A program made the translations under genes and the position numbers. Below, piece after piece: positions 19,488 through 30,586 of a DNA stretch of 64,000 nt (positions are counted from its first letter, which is position 1; every line of letters begins with the position of its first letter). This DNA comes from Picochlorum sp. 'celeri'. Taxonomy: Eukaryota > Chlorophyta > Trebouxiophyceae. The notes under the pieces are model-generated. The model worked only from the letters and a program-made list of their open reading frames with translations. It was not told the origin of the DNA and made no database searches. The DNA is taken from NCBI GenBank assembly GCA_010909725.1, contig JAACMV010000017.1, positions 248,001-312,000 on the forward strand, written 5' to 3'.

Positions 19488-22400
19488 TTACATACTTGCA
19501 AGAGGATTTGCATCGACGGGGACAGCATCATCATCGGTTTGATCTTTTTTGCCTCCATCGTCTTCGTCCTTTTCTTTACTTTGACCATATCCTAAAGAGC
19601 TGCCGGAGAGTTGAGCCAGCATTTGAAGCTCTGATAAATGATTCTTTCTAAAGCTTCGAATGGTTTCTGCCACGTCGCCTTCTGGTATATTGAGTTCTGA
19701 AAGAACAGCAGCACCAAGCTGAAGACTTGGTTCCAGAACTTCTGGGACGACAGCTGTGGCTCCGGCCTTCTCTAGCATGATCCCTGCTTCAATATCGTGA
19801 GCTCTACAGAATGTTTTCACGTGTGGGAAATGCTTGTGCATTGCCCATACAGATCTGTAATTTGAACCTGGGGTATCTAATGTAATCACAGCACATGCGG
19901 CACTGTCGGCACCAATACTGTGCAGGACTGCAGGAGATCCAGCATCACCAAAGTAGACTGGCAAGTCATTCGCCTTTCCTTCCTGAACCCGAGCTGCTGA
20001 TGTGTCCAGAGCAACGAATGGAATCAATTCCTCGCTCAACATCTGTGCAATGAGCTGTCCTACTCTACCAAATCCTGAAATGATTACATGGCCTTGCATG
20101 CCACTCAGCTCTCCTTCCTTGGGAGCCAATGCTTTCATATCATTCTTTTCCATAAGTTTTCCAATTTTCCCTCCAAATTCTGCAAGGAATGGAGTCAGTG
20201 CCATAGAAAGAGCTACCACAAGGTACATTTCTTTTGCCAATGCAGCTCCAAAGATTCCCTTGGACACTGCTTCTCCATACAAAACAAATGCAAACTCTCC
20301 CCCTGGTGATAACAAAAGACCAGATCGGAAAGCTTGGACCATGGAAAGGCCGAATGCTTGGCCAACCGCAGTCATAATAGCTACCTTACCCACGATTAAC
20401 ATGGTGATGGCAGCAAGGACACTTTTGAATTTAGCGACCAGCAAGCCTGTGCTGATTTCCATTCCTACTGTCATGAAGAAGAGACCCATTAACAGACCTT
20501 TGTATGGAGCAATATCACTCTCTACTTGGATATGGAATTCTGTTTCAGCAAGGAGTAAGCCAGCCAAAAATGCACCCAAAGCGAGAGATAATCCTGCTAC
20601 CTGGGTGATGAGTGAGGTTCCCAATACAATGAGCAGAGTAAGTGCTGCAAAAATCTCTGCATTGTTTGTATCAGCAACTCGTCGATACAATGGTTTGAGC
20701 AGAGTTCTGCCTGCGACAATGATGCTTGCCATGCATACGATTGCTTTTATGGACGCAAATCCAATTGCCTTGGCAATTCGAATCAGCCCCTCTGCACCAG
20801 CGGCGCCATCTGTGCCTGGTGCAAGCAGAGGAATCAGCATCAAAAGTACGACGACAGCCAGGTCCTGTAAGAGTAAAACACTGAAAGCAGCTCTACCGTG
20901 TCGCGAACCTGTTTCGCCTCTGTCTTGTAACACTTGCATACCAATGGCTGTTGTAGACAATGCAAATCCACCACCCAAAATGACTGCAGCTGGCCCCCCA
21001 AGAGATGGTCCCAGCAACAGGGATGCAATGTACGCAACAGCTGCGAGGGTGATGCCAACTTGGGCGGTTCCCATGCCAAACACAAATTTCTGCATTGATC
21101 TCAGACGATCGAACGAGAGCTCGAGACCAATGTTAAAGAGCAAGAAGACAACACCCAATTCTGCCAGGTGGCGGATGGATTCTACATCTTGGATGATTCC
21201 CAAAGCATACGGACCAATTAATGCCCCTCCAGCTAAAAATCCAAGAACTGGTGACCCTCCTGGCAATTTACACACCAATGGCACGGTTATCACCGAAGCA
21301 AGCAACAGCCAAATGGTCTCCAGAATGCCTGCTTCGCTCTCATGAACATGAGGAAGAGGAATCTTTTCCACAATGGCAGCTCCAATACTCCATATCTGAG
21401 ACAACTTTTCAGCAACAGAACTAAGTGTTTGACTCACAGCCATTGCAACATGTTCTTGAGAGAGCAGTACAGCTGCAAACACACATGAGGCGGCAGCAGC
21501 AGCAATCACAAGTCTATGCTTCTGCCAGGATCTGTGCAACAGATACATCAGCGCTTGCTTCCTGCCTGGAGACATCGACTCCTCGCTACCATCTGTAGAC
21601 GCCAAAGCATCAGCCTTTTTGGTTTGGGCAACCTGTTTTGTCTGCTTTGTATCCGTGCTACTGGATGCTTGAGTTTCAGTTTCTTTCTGCTGCTTTGTCT
21701 GCTCCTCAGCAGCAGCTGCTGCTGCTGCTGCTGCTGCTGTAGATTTACTCTTTTTATCAAATTCTTCTTCTCTCCTCTCACTAGAATCGTCAAAATATTT
21801 GAGATCTTCCATAGCCTTCAACATGGCACTCTCAGTTTCATTAGCAACAGTAATATAGTCCATCTCGTCCCTGACAGCCTCCTCAGCAGCCTCCATTGCT
21901 GCCGCGGCAATACTATCCGCCTTCTCATACGCTTCTTGAGCGTTTTGTAAACTAATTTCAACTTCTTGAATCTTCTTCTCAATCTCAAGTCGATGCTCTT
22001 CAGCATGTGACAGTTCCTCCGTCTTCTCCCAAAGCAAATCTTCCAGAGACTTGGTCGATGAATCCTCTTCAGTCAATTCATCCAAGACATCTAATCTAGA
22101 CCCATCTTCTTCAGTTTCAATCATCGGATCCTCTTCCTTCTGAACCGCATTGTCACTGTCCTCCTTGAGCTGCTCTTTCACAGTTGCCACAACATGCCTC
22201 AGTGCTACATTCTTCTCTTCCTGAAGCGCCAACTCCTCCTGAAGCTCCTCCAATCGTTTTTGAATATCCTTCAAATGCGACTCGGCATTCACCGCGAGCT
22301 GAGCAACCTCTTGAGCCTCAGCCTCCAATGCCTCTCTAATCCCTGTAGCTTCCTCCCTCCTCTGATGAGCTCGTTGAACAGCCTCCTTCAGTGGCCTCAG

Positions 22401-22721
22401 TTCTGGATTCTCAGACATGTCTTCTTCATCTAGCTGCTCAATCATCGTAATGCTATCAGCTACAGGAATAGCAGAAGGACCATTGTCAACAGACTCCATA
22501 GGACCTCTTTCTCTTTGAGCATCGTTCCCATCTCCATTACCTTCCCTGTAGTCTGGGGTTGGCATGCATTTTCGCACCATATTAAATCTATGGTGCATCG
22601 GATGAAACACAAAGTGCCTTGAGGGCCTTCCGAGGCGAGACCCACCCATTGGCCTCGTGGCAGAGGGCCGCATGACAAGGGTCTGTCTCAAAGGCCTCAC
22701 TTTTCCGCACACAAGCGCCAT
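19488..22721 (-). CDS. KEA: Plastid K+/H+ antiporter, KEA1/KEA2 type
   Basis: Potassium-proton exchanger of the CPA2 family, expected in the plastid inner envelope where it sets stromal pH and osmotic balance. 1077 residues, one exon. Order: basic transit-like N-terminus (1-50); long charged coiled coil (about 105-320); poly-Ala (329-338); first hydrophobic helix (about 404-425); antiporter domain (about 470-855) with FLLFNIGLELS and the QD pair at 619-620; KTN/RCK NAD-binding domain (about 876-1000) starting HVIISGFGRVG; acidic tail. The long N-terminal coiled coil and total length place it with KEA1/2 rather than the shorter thylakoid KEA3. No transport residues look lost. Convergent with EMC8/9, with 37 bp between stops. 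Confidence 0.93.
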   Translation of the reverse strand: MALVCGKVRPLRQTLVMRPSATRPMGGSRLGRPSRHFVFHPMHHRFNMVRKCMPTPDYREGNGDGNDAQRERGPMESVDNGPSAIPVADSITMIEQLDEEDMSENPELRPLKEAVQRAHQRREEATGIREALEAEAQEVAQLAVNAESHLKDIQKRLEELQEELALQEEKNVALRHVVATVKEQLKEDSDNAVQKEEDPMIETEEDGSRLDVLDELTEEDSSTKSLEDLLWEKTEELSHAEEHRLEIEKKIQEVEISLQNAQEAYEKADSIAAAAMEAAEEAVRDEMDYITVANETESAMLKAMEDLKYFDDSSERREEEFDKKSKSTAAAAAAAAAAEEQTKQQKETETQASSSTDTKQTKQVAQTKKADALASTDGSEESMSPGRKQALMYLLHRSWQKHRLVIAAAAASCVFAAVLLSQEHVAMAVSQTLSSVAEKLSQIWSIGAAIVEKIPLPHVHESEAGILETIWLLLASVITVPLVCKLPGGSPVLGFLAGGALIGPYALGIIQDVESIRHLAELGVVFLLFNIGLELSFDRLRSMQKFVFGMGTAQVGITLAAVAYIASLLLGPSLGGPAAVILGGGFALSTTAIGMQVLQDRGETGSRHGRAAFSVLLLQDLAVVVLLMLIPLLAPGTDGAAGAEGLIRIAKAIGFASIKAIVCMASIIVAGRTLLKPLYRRVADTNNAEIFAALTLLIVLGTSLITQVAGLSLALGAFLAGLLLAETEFHIQVESDIAPYKGLLMGLFFMTVGMEISTGLLVAKFKSVLAAITMLIVGKVAIMTAVGQAFGLSMVQAFRSGLLLSPGGEFAFVLYGEAVSKGIFGAALAKEMYLVVALSMALTPFLAEFGGKIGKLMEKNDMKALAPKEGELSGMQGHVIISGFGRVGQLIAQMLSEELIPFVALDTSAARVQEGKANDLPVYFGDAGSPAVLHSIGADSAACAVITLDTPGSNYRSVWAMHKHFPHVKTFCRAHDIEAGIMLEKAGATAVVPEVLEPSLQLGAAVLSELNIPEGDVAETIRSFRKNHLSELQMLAQLSGSSLGYGQSKEKDEDDGGKKDQTDDDAVPVDANPLASM
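21708..21737 (-). repeat. GCT/GCA repeat coding ten alanines in KEA
   Basis: Ten consecutive Ala codons (residues 329-338) at the junction between coiled coil and Lys/Thr-rich linker. A slippage-prone microsatellite in a non-conserved linker. Confidence 0.85.
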
Positions 22722-23091
22722 ATTCTGTATATATTTATAAATTTATGATACAAAATGGCCTTATAAAAGAGTATTTCGGCTCTGCTAGGGCGATGTAACG
22801 TCGGGGCAGAATTCTGTAGCGTGATGCAATTGAGTGAGGTACCAGCAAGACTCAATGGGCATCCCTACAAATAGTCCCTGATGTATCAGATTGACACGTG
22901 AATTGATTTTGGCTTAATTAGTGAGTCTTCTTTTCCTTTTTATCCGCCGGTTGGCATGCCTTAAAAAGGAAAAGAAGACCTCCGCATGCGATCCAATCTG
23001 TTCATGCATAAAAACCATAGATTCTACGATGATTGCCCGGATTTGTATTTAAAATACTACTAAAAAAGTATTTAATGACACAGAGGGCATA
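22722..23091. other. Intergenic, divergent promoter of KEA and arogenate/prephenate dehydratase
   Basis: 370 bp between divergent starts. Contains an 18-bp perfect inverted repeat (see separate entry) and AT-rich stretches beside both genes. No coding sequence seen. Confidence 0.7.
22925..22979. repeat. Perfect 18-bp inverted repeat with 19-nt loop
   Basis: Left arm 22925-22942 (GTCTTCTTTTCCTTTTTA) is exactly complementary to right arm 22962-22979, leaving a GC-rich 19-nt loop. Arms are pyrimidine/purine strand-biased. It lies about 110 bp upstream of the dehydratase start and 200 bp upstream of KEA. It could be a hairpin or cruciform, a paired binding site, or a small solo repeat; no transposase or target duplication is visible. 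Confidence 0.85.
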
Positions 23092-24168
23092 ATGCTTGCT
23101 CAACAGAAGTCGATAATACACTCGACTGCCAGTGGACTGTCGAGACGCTGCTGTTCTCCTGGAAGTAAAGGAGCGGCAATGCACCTGTGTATAAACCGAC
23201 CATATATCAAAACACCTAGATGTAGAAGCATCGGTTCTAGAATGTGTGTACGGGCACAGAACCAAATGTCTTCTTCAGGAGGTGAGAGCAGCAAAGTGGT
23301 TGCGTATCAAGGTGTTCCGGGGGCATACAGTGAGATGGCGGCGAATCAAGCTTGTCCAGAGTATACGACGTTACCGTGTGAACAGTTTGAAGTAGCGTTT
23401 GAAGCATTGTCGCAGTGGATGGCTGACAGAGCCGTCTTGCCAGTGGAAAACTCACTTGGAGGGAGTATCCACACCGTCTATGATTTACTGCAGCGTTACA
23501 AATTTCATATTGTCGGTGAAACCTTTGTTGCTGTTGATCATTGCTTGATGGCGCTGCCAGGTGTTGAGAAGGAGGATGTGAAGAAAGTCATGTCTCATCC
23601 TCAAGCCCTTGCACAGACGGAAGGATACACAAGAGCTCTTGGGGTGATTCGTGAGGAAGTTGATGATACAGCTGGGGCAGCAAAAACGATTGCGGAGAAC
23701 AAGCTCACTGGATGTGCTGCTATAGCAAGTAGAAAGGCGGCAGAATTGTATGGCTTGAATGTGCTGGATGAAAGTATCCAAGATATGATGGGTAACATTA
23801 CAAGATTTGTGGTGCTGTCACGGGACCCAAAAGTATCCATGCTATCTGGAGATTCGAGCAACTATAAAACATCCATCCTATTTACTTTAGAAGAAGGCCC
23901 TGGTGTCTTATTCAAAGCCCTATCTGTGTTTGCATTGAGAGATATTAGTTTGACCAAGATTGAATCCAGGCCATTGAGATCGAGCCCACTTGTGTCTGTA
24001 GATTTCGAAGATGGTATCAAGGGAAGCTCCGGCTTCAACTATTTGTTTTATATAGACTTTATAGGGAGTTTACGGGATGAAAATTGCCAGAATGCTCTCA
24101 GGCATTTGGAAGAATTTGCCATATTTGTCAGAGTGTTGGGCTCGTATCCAAGGGATCTGGCCCATTAA
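23092..24168 (+). CDS. Prephenate/arogenate dehydratase with ACT domain, plastid
   Basis: Final or near-final step of phenylalanine synthesis (prephenate to phenylpyruvate, or arogenate to phenylalanine). 358 residues, one exon. Residues 1-60 are a basic, Ser/Cys-rich transit peptide. The catalytic domain (about 65-245) has VAYQGVPGAYSEMAA, LPVENSLGGSIHTVYDLL and the essential NITRFVVL. The ACT regulatory domain (about 260-350) has GVLFKALSVFALRDISLTKI followed by ESRP, the phenylalanine-binding motif, so feedback inhibition is expected. The sequence alone does not decide between prephenate and arogenate preference. Convergent with plastid EF-P, 47 bp between stops. Confidence 0.93.
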   Translation: MLAQQKSIIHSTASGLSRRCCSPGSKGAAMHLCINRPYIKTPRCRSIGSRMCVRAQNQMSSSGGESSKVVAYQGVPGAYSEMAANQACPEYTTLPCEQFEVAFEALSQWMADRAVLPVENSLGGSIHTVYDLLQRYKFHIVGETFVAVDHCLMALPGVEKEDVKKVMSHPQALAQTEGYTRALGVIREEVDDTAGAAKTIAENKLTGCAAIASRKAAELYGLNVLDESIQDMMGNITRFVVLSRDPKVSMLSGDSSNYKTSILFTLEEGPGVLFKALSVFALRDISLTKIESRPLRSSPLVSVDFEDGIKGSSGFNYLFYIDFIGSLRDENCQNALRHLEEFAIFVRVLGSYPRDLAH

Positions 24169-24215
24169 TGAATGTAAGATTGCCTTAAAGAAAACATATG
24201 TATGTACATACAAAA

Positions 24216-25023
24216 TCAGGCTCTGGACAGATATTCGTCACTTCGGGTATCTACTTTGATCTTTTCTCCCTGTTGGATGAAGAGGGGAACTTGAATAACA
24301 GCACCAGTCTCCAATGTTGCAGGCTTACTGCCACCCTGAGCAGTATTTCCCTTCACTCCTGGATCAGTTTCAACAACCTCCAACTCGACCGTATTAGGCA
24401 AGTCCACCGAAATCACCTTTCCATTCCACGTCAGAACCTGGACATCCATGCCCTCTTTCAAATACTTGGACCAAGACTCGTCCTCTGGAATTCTAGTCTC
24501 TTCATATGTGGTCATATCCATGAATACGTAATCATTTCCATCGGTATACGTAAATTGACTTTCTTTATTCTCAACACTGGCTAATTCAACCGTTTCCCCT
24601 GCTCTCCAGGTCTTTTCCACGGAATTTCCAGTCAAAAAGTTCTTGAGCTTTGACCTGACAAATGCTGCCCCCTTCCCTGGCTTCACATGCAAGAATTCTG
24701 CACACAAAACAGGCGTACATATCATGTTTCTGTCTTACAGTATTACGACATTCGAGGTATAGCAACATCGTACCCACAACTTTGTATGGCTGTCCGTCCA
24801 TTTCAATAGACATGCCAGTCTTGAAGTCATTTGAGGACACTTGGGCTGCTGAGATACACAAACCAAGCCGACGACCCCCTCGCTACACCGATTACATCCA
24901 CATGATATGTATTCACTCTCAGAATATTGGAAGCATCAAAATGCGAAGCGTACCTGAACATCCGAAACCCGCATGAACTGCGACGAATTGGCAGTCAAGA
25001 AAGCGCTTTGGCGCAGACTGCAT
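24216..25023 (-). CDS. efp: Translation elongation factor P, plastid type
   Basis: Helps ribosomes through polyproline stretches, here expected in the plastid. Exons 24954-25023, 24774-24848 and 24216-24697 (introns 105 and 76 nt) give 208 residues. After a 28-residue leader come three EF-P domains: the KOW-like N domain ([15 protein letters not shown], then [19 protein letters not shown], with the tip Lys), the OB domain ([20 protein letters not shown]) and the C-terminal OB domain ending [21 protein letters not shown], here [16 protein letters not shown]. The sequence is much closer to bacterial/plastid EF-P than to eIF5A. The exon-two acceptor is CAGCAG, so two products differing by one Ala are possible. 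The leader is short for a transit peptide; another 5' exon cannot be excluded. Confidence 0.9.
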
Positions 25024-25254
25024 TGCCTCCTGCAACCACACATATTACACGTTATCTCATGTAGATGGGATATATGGGACACGTCATGGACCAAGGCGAC
25101 GCACGTGACATGTGCCATACTGGTGGACTAGAAGGTGTCTTCTTTACAGGATGCTCAAATGTGATGAGCACAGTAATCTTAAAATTTTTATTACTTGATG
25201 TATTCATGCCGGATCGTCCCCATATCCTCTGGTCTCGGCGCGCATCGGCGTCAT

Positions 25255-27744
25255 TCAATGCTGCAGCCAGGGATGGCGAAGTGCCTCTTCGGCTGTGAAT
25301 CTCTCTTCTGGATCAAGGCGCAAGAGTCCTCCGATGAAATCTGCCATGTCGGGATCGAATGAATCCAAAATGGAACTGAGACTCGACTTTTTTGGTTTCA
25401 AAACATCAACACTCTGCACAGATGGATGGAACACCATGGTATTAAATACCATCATGATGTGAGGAAGGGAGACAGTTAGTCATCATACCTTGTCTGTATT
25501 GTACTCGAATATACGACCGTCGCCCAAAAAGTACCGCTTTGAATTCGACGCGACACCCAAGAGGGACTGTGGGAATTTTCCTAGAATGCTCTCCATGGAT
25601 GCCAACATCTGGGCTCCTGAGGATTTATGGAATAGAATATCACCAGTAACTAATTCTACCAGGACACACCCTATGCTCCAAATGTCAATCGCATAGCTGT
25701 ATGGAGCTCCAAGTATAACTTCTGGGGCTCTGTAGGATCTGGATTGAACAACAGAAGCCCTGGCATCAGTGTCAAAAAATGAAGAGCCCAGGTCGATGAT
25801 TTTAATCCGGCATTTGGAATACGATTTGACCAAAATATTCTCTGGCTTTAGGTCTGAATGAATGAGTGAAAGTGAGTGCAGGAATGCCACAGCCTGAAGC
25901 AACTGCATTGCTATACTTTTCACTCGCTCCACTGAAAAATATGTTGTTTCGTTATTCTCTCTATCATACTTTAGAAATTCGTACAAATTCGCCCGTAATA
26001 GTTCCGTCACCAAAATCAGATGCTCTTTATAGTAGAAGAAATCGTACAGCCTGACAATGCCATGTTCATCCTGTGGGTCCTGTTCGTTCACATGGCGCAG
26101 GACTTTGACTTCATCAAGGCTCTGATCAAAATAATCTTTATCGTTTTTGACAACTTTAAGGCATATATGCTGCCCAGTTTTCAGATCCAGTGCCTGAACA
26201 GCTCTGCTAAAGACAGCTTGGCCAAGTAATTCAACAATCTGATACCTACCAGCTATGACATCATCTATATGCAATGGAAGTTCCCTATGGCACTCAAACC
26301 CTGTTTTGCCTCTACGATGTACCACGCGTAAGTATATTTCTTCAAATTCATTGTGAAATTTGTCCTCATCATAGGCGACTGCGGCACCAAATCCTCCCAT
26401 CTGTGTCTCCTGCTGAAGGGTATCAGGGCACTCTTCACCAACATATTCGTCCTTCACATGAAAATCATTTTGGGATCCAGGGCTACTCAATGAGACACCT
26501 GGATGAAACGTCTGCCAGCTTCCCACCCCAAACAATGTAGCAGCCACAGTCTCTTCCTGTTGCAACACAGCAGTCTCCACTGGAAATGAAAACACATCTC
26601 CTGATGCGGTCTCTCGTGTCTCATGCGATGATAACACGTCAAAAGGTGACTTTGAAGCATTCTTTGCCGCAGAAGGCCGCAAATGTATGGGATGAAGAGA
26701 ATTTCTGTTTGGCAGATTGGTCATCCAATCATCAGAACTGAGGTGCATGCTCTTCTCAAATGCTTCACTCAACAGATGCTCTGAGGTTTTCTCAGCAGCT
26801 GATGTGACACCTCCTCGAATAGGACTGAGCGAATCCAGCACATTCTGTGCCTCATCGTCACCATCTTCTTCTTCTTCTCCTCCTTTATCCCTCTCTTCAT
26901 CATCCTCAGCAGATATTAACGGATGATCTGTATTTCCTGATACAGAACGATCCATCAAGTCCACCTGAGAAGAGTTTCTATCCAAGTATGTCACCAGTGA
27001 TTTATACACATCAGAAGGACCTTCAGGATTCCTTCCATACACCCACTCTGCTGTCCCATTATACCGCTCCATGTGACTATATGAAGGGATGCAACGACGT
27101 GAACTCTCATGTTTGTTCGCATTCCCTTCCATCGAACTCCGACGCGTGGAGGCATCTACATCATCAGACCCATTGCCCCGAGATGGTGACTGAGGTGTCA
27201 CCGGTGGAGCCAAACGTAAAGGCGCTGTCGCAGGCCTCGCAACCCCCTGACGACCTTTTCCACAACTACTACCAATGAGAGCGGGAATCTCGATAGCCCC
27301 TTCATCATACCTTGGAGTCGTACACGTGGACTTTGTCGCAACAGATGATTGACTGGGAGAACGGACGTAATACTCCTCCGATGCCGCAATCGACGCCCGA
27401 GGAGAGTACCTCGGGTATTTTCTAGCAGACAGAGGAACTCGAATAAACCCCATCGTGGGGTCGCAACTCGTACCAACACCATCATCTCCCTCCTGCTGCT
27501 GCTGTAGCTGCTGCTGCTCCCAATACCCACTGCTCGGCGAGATTGGTCGGGACATGCTATACCCACTAGCTGCTATTCTCGGAGATGTACCACCACTTGT
27601 CATGTTTGTCTCCCTAGAAGCACAATAGACGCCCCCTGGTGCGATTTGTTGCGTACTATATTCGAGCAACTGAGCTGTCTCGAGATGACCATGCTTCCTC
27701 AACCAATCCACCACATCGTGTTGGGTAATTGAATTTGTATTCAT
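25255..27744 (-). CDS. DYRK-family protein kinase, plant DYRKP type
   Basis: Dual-specificity Tyr-regulated kinase. Exons 25489-27744 and 25255-25413 with a 75-nt intron in phase 0; 804 residues. Residues 1-30 carry a LisH-like helix pair (VVDWLRKHGHLETAQLLEYS) as in plant DYRKPs. A long Ser/Gly/acidic region follows (30-500). The kinase domain starts near 505 (ELLGQAVFSRAVQALDL), with ICLKVVKN (Lys), IHSDLKPENIL, IDLGSSFF and VVQSRSYRAPEVILG; all catalytic residues are present. Exon two supplies the end of the C-lobe (LLRLDPEERFTAEEALRHPW). The frame runs a little upstream of 27744 without an ATG, so this start is the first possible. Substrates unknown; in algae DYRKs influence starch/lipid storage and growth. 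Confidence 0.9.
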
Positions 27745-28067
27745 ATTGAATCTATTCTGAGCAGAATGGAACGCACTACCTACGTGTGTGTCAGAAAAGT
27801 AAGAATCATTGACACCAGGCGACAGAAAGGTCACTTGTATCAATTCATGCCACGCATGATTGATGTTCTGATCTCATCTTTATTTATATACTTATTTTAC
27901 TAAGAATTAATGCCTTGTTAGGGTATAATCCTGCACACGAGAGACTCTAGATCTCTGAAACTAGAGATCTCTAATGTAGAGATCTTAATTTAAAGATCTG
28001 TCCATGGGAGACATGTTCAGTCTTGAAACGCATTGTCGCATATACATTTCCATATATAAAATATACA
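27745..28067. promoter_or_regulatory. Divergent promoter of DYRK and dihydroxyacid dehydratase with four AGATCT palindromes
   Basis: 323 bp. AGATCT occurs at 27949-27954, 27965-27970, 27980-27985 and 27994-27999, spaced 16, 15 and 14 bp, each close to other AGAG/CTCT half-palindromes. A TATA-like ATATATAAAATATA stretch precedes the dehydratase ATG. The regular array suggests binding sites for a dimeric regulator or a decayed palindromic repeat; this is inference. Confidence 0.5.
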
Positions 28068-30152
28068 ATGAAATCAATGCGTGCGCTTCGACAAAGCACA
28101 AGTGAGTGTAATCTCCTGTGCTCTCGCATTCGCCGTCAGCATCAAGGGGTGGGTCCGTGTCATCGTTCTCGTCGGACTACAGTGACTCGATGCGGTATCG
28201 ATGAGGTTTTAAAGCAAAATGCACCTGAGAAACAGTCAGAGGTAGAGGGACTGAACAAGTTCAGTCGACGAATTACGCAACCAAAATCACAGGGTGCATC
28301 CCAGGCCATGTTGTATGGAACCGGGTTGACACCGGATGATATGAACAAGCCACAGGTTGGAATTTCATCTGTTTGGTGGGAAGGTAATACATGTAATATG
28401 CATTTGAATGATTTGGCGTTGGAGGTGAAGCTTGGTGTGGAAGATGCTGGGCTGGTGGGATACCGATTTAATACTATTGGTGTATCTGACGGTATTTCCA
28501 TGGGAACTGATGGGATGAGTTTTTCTTTGCAATCAAGGGACTTGATTGCGGATTCTATCGAAACGGTCATGTCTGCGCAATGGTATGATGCCAATATTTC
28601 CCTTCCTGGGTGTGATAAAAACATGCCTGGTACAATTATGGCCATGGCCAGGTTGAACAGGCCGTCAATTATGATTTATGGGGGGACGATTCGTGCTGGT
28701 ACATCAGAGACTGGGAACAAGCTTGATATTGTGTCGGCGTTCCAGTCGTATGGAGGGTTCTCTGCTGGATTGATTGATGAACATGAACGTCAGGATATTG
28801 TGAAGAGGTCGTGTCCTGGGCCTGGAGCATGTGGAGGCATGTATACTGCGAATACGATGGCATCTGCTATTGAGGCGTTGGGAATGAGTCTTCCATACTC
28901 ATCTTCAACGCCAGCAGAGGATCCTTTGAAAAAGGTTGAATGTCGTTTGGCTGGCAGGTATCTTTTGGATTTGATGAAAAAGGATATCAAGCCTCTGGAT
29001 ATTATGAAGAAGGCTTCGTTTGAGAATGCAATTGTTTTTGTCATGGCGACAGGTGGATCTACGAATGCAGTGTTGCATTTGATTGCAATGGCTCGTGCAT
29101 GCGGGATTGAGTTGACGTTGGATGATTTCCAGCGCATCTCTGATAAGGTTCCATTTATTGCGGATTTGAAACCAAGTGGAAAATACGTTATGGAGGATCT
29201 TCACAAGGTACGTAATAATGGTGTTGATGATCTATAGTCTGGCCTACTTTTTCCCTCTTGGAATCAATGCAAGAGGAAACCATCAAAACTTCGAGGCCTA
29301 GATGAATGTGGCTGTCTTAAGCGGGTGACTCCAATATCACATGAAGAGTTGCCTTTCGCACGCAGTCTATAAACAAAATTCCTTTATATTATTATTATTA
29401 TTCACACGTACATATGTGTGTAGGTTGGAGGTACACCGGCCGTGTTGAAGTATTTGATGGAGCATGGGCTGATTGATGGTTCTTGCTTGACTGTCACAGG
29501 AAAGACACTGGCAGAGAACCTGGACACGTGCCCACCCCTCAAGGAAGGACAAGATGTGATTTTGCCTTTGGACAAGCCCATTAAATCATCTGGGCATTTG
29601 CAAATTCTGTATGGAAATCTCTCCCCAGAAGGTTCTGTTGCCAAGATTACTGGAAAGGAGGGACTTCATTTCAAAGGACATGCCCTCTGCTTTGACTGTG
29701 AAGAGGACATGCTGGAAGCACTGTCTAAAGATATTGAACCATTTAGAGGATCTGTCGTGGTGATTCGGTATGAAGGGCCAAAGGGTGGACCAGGAATGCC
29801 AGAAATGTTGACTCCTACATCAGCAATCATGGGGGCAGGTCTTGGCGATGAGTGTGCCTTGATTACAGATGGGCGATTCTCTGGAGGTTCCCATGGATTT
29901 GTCATTGGACATGTGTGCCCAGAAGCTCAGGAAGGAGGGCCAATTGGACTCGTTAGAGATGGAGATATCATTAGCATAGATGCAGAAACTAGGGAAATGA
30001 ATGTCGTGGGTGTGGACGATGCTGAATGGGAAAAGCGCAAGGCAGAATGGAAGCCACCTGCATCTCAAAGTACAAAGGCGCAGTTCGGAACGCTGAGAAA
30101 GTACACACGATTGGTGAGCTCCGCATCAACAGGATGCGTGACAGACCAGTGA
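28068..30152 (+). CDS. ilvD: Dihydroxyacid dehydratase, plastid
   Basis: Third enzyme of valine, isoleucine and leucine synthesis; an Fe-S dehydratase. Exons 28068-29207 and 29424-30152; the 216-nt intron (GTACGT...TGTAG) falls in the conserved HK|VGGTPAV motif, phase 0. Product 622 residues. The first 45 residues (from [13 protein letters not shown], Arg/Ser-rich) look like a transit peptide. Cluster cysteines lie in [11 protein letters not shown] and [17 protein letters not shown]. The catalytic serine region near the C-terminus reads [16 protein letters not shown]. All are intact. The open frame extends upstream to a TTG at 28023 but ATG 28068 is the first true start. Longest intron in the window. 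Confidence 0.95.
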
Positions 30153-30586
30153 TTTTTAATCTTGTTTGTGCATGTAACTAGAAATAAAATGCATCGTTAA
30201 ACTCAATATGATCAAATGAAAATATGCAAGTATATACACAAAAAGGTACGTGTGTACCATAGTATGAAAAAAAAGTTCTCTGGGAATCTGAAAGGCTGTA
30301 ATAGCACGAGGGCCTATTTTGGACCAAAAGTCACGTGTCCAGAGTGTGACAGCCCAGTGTCCCAAAACCATTACGATGGGCACACAGAATCTTTTCTTCC
30401 AAAAAAGTCTCATATACTTTAAATTCAAGACGTAAGAGACGTTCATACATAGACACCGTCTCCAATTGATGCAAGACATTGTCTCCAAAACAAATGCAGC
30501 AAATATATGTACAATAATGCAGGCATGTCTACACACATCCTCTCACCAATGCCACCAAAACATTGGTCACAGTCTGATGCTCCTCG
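30153..30586. other. Convergent intergenic region, no gene called
   Basis: 434 bp between the stops of the dehydratase and the SBP protein, far longer than other convergent gaps here. Short frames on both strands (30216-30422 plus, with CPEC and two His; 30156-30536 minus, hydrophobic) match no family. Probably 3' untranslated sequence. Confidence 0.5.

Noticed and set aside
20002..21345. 447-codon plus-strand open frame
   Set aside because: It is the exact reverse of the KEA antiporter domain; Ala/Pro/Thr/Asn-rich composition is the mirror of hydrophobic coding sequence and no family is visible.
30156..30536. 126-codon minus-strand hydrophobic frame, and a CPEC-containing plus frame
   Set aside because: Convergent 3' region; neither frame has supporting splice sites or a family match.
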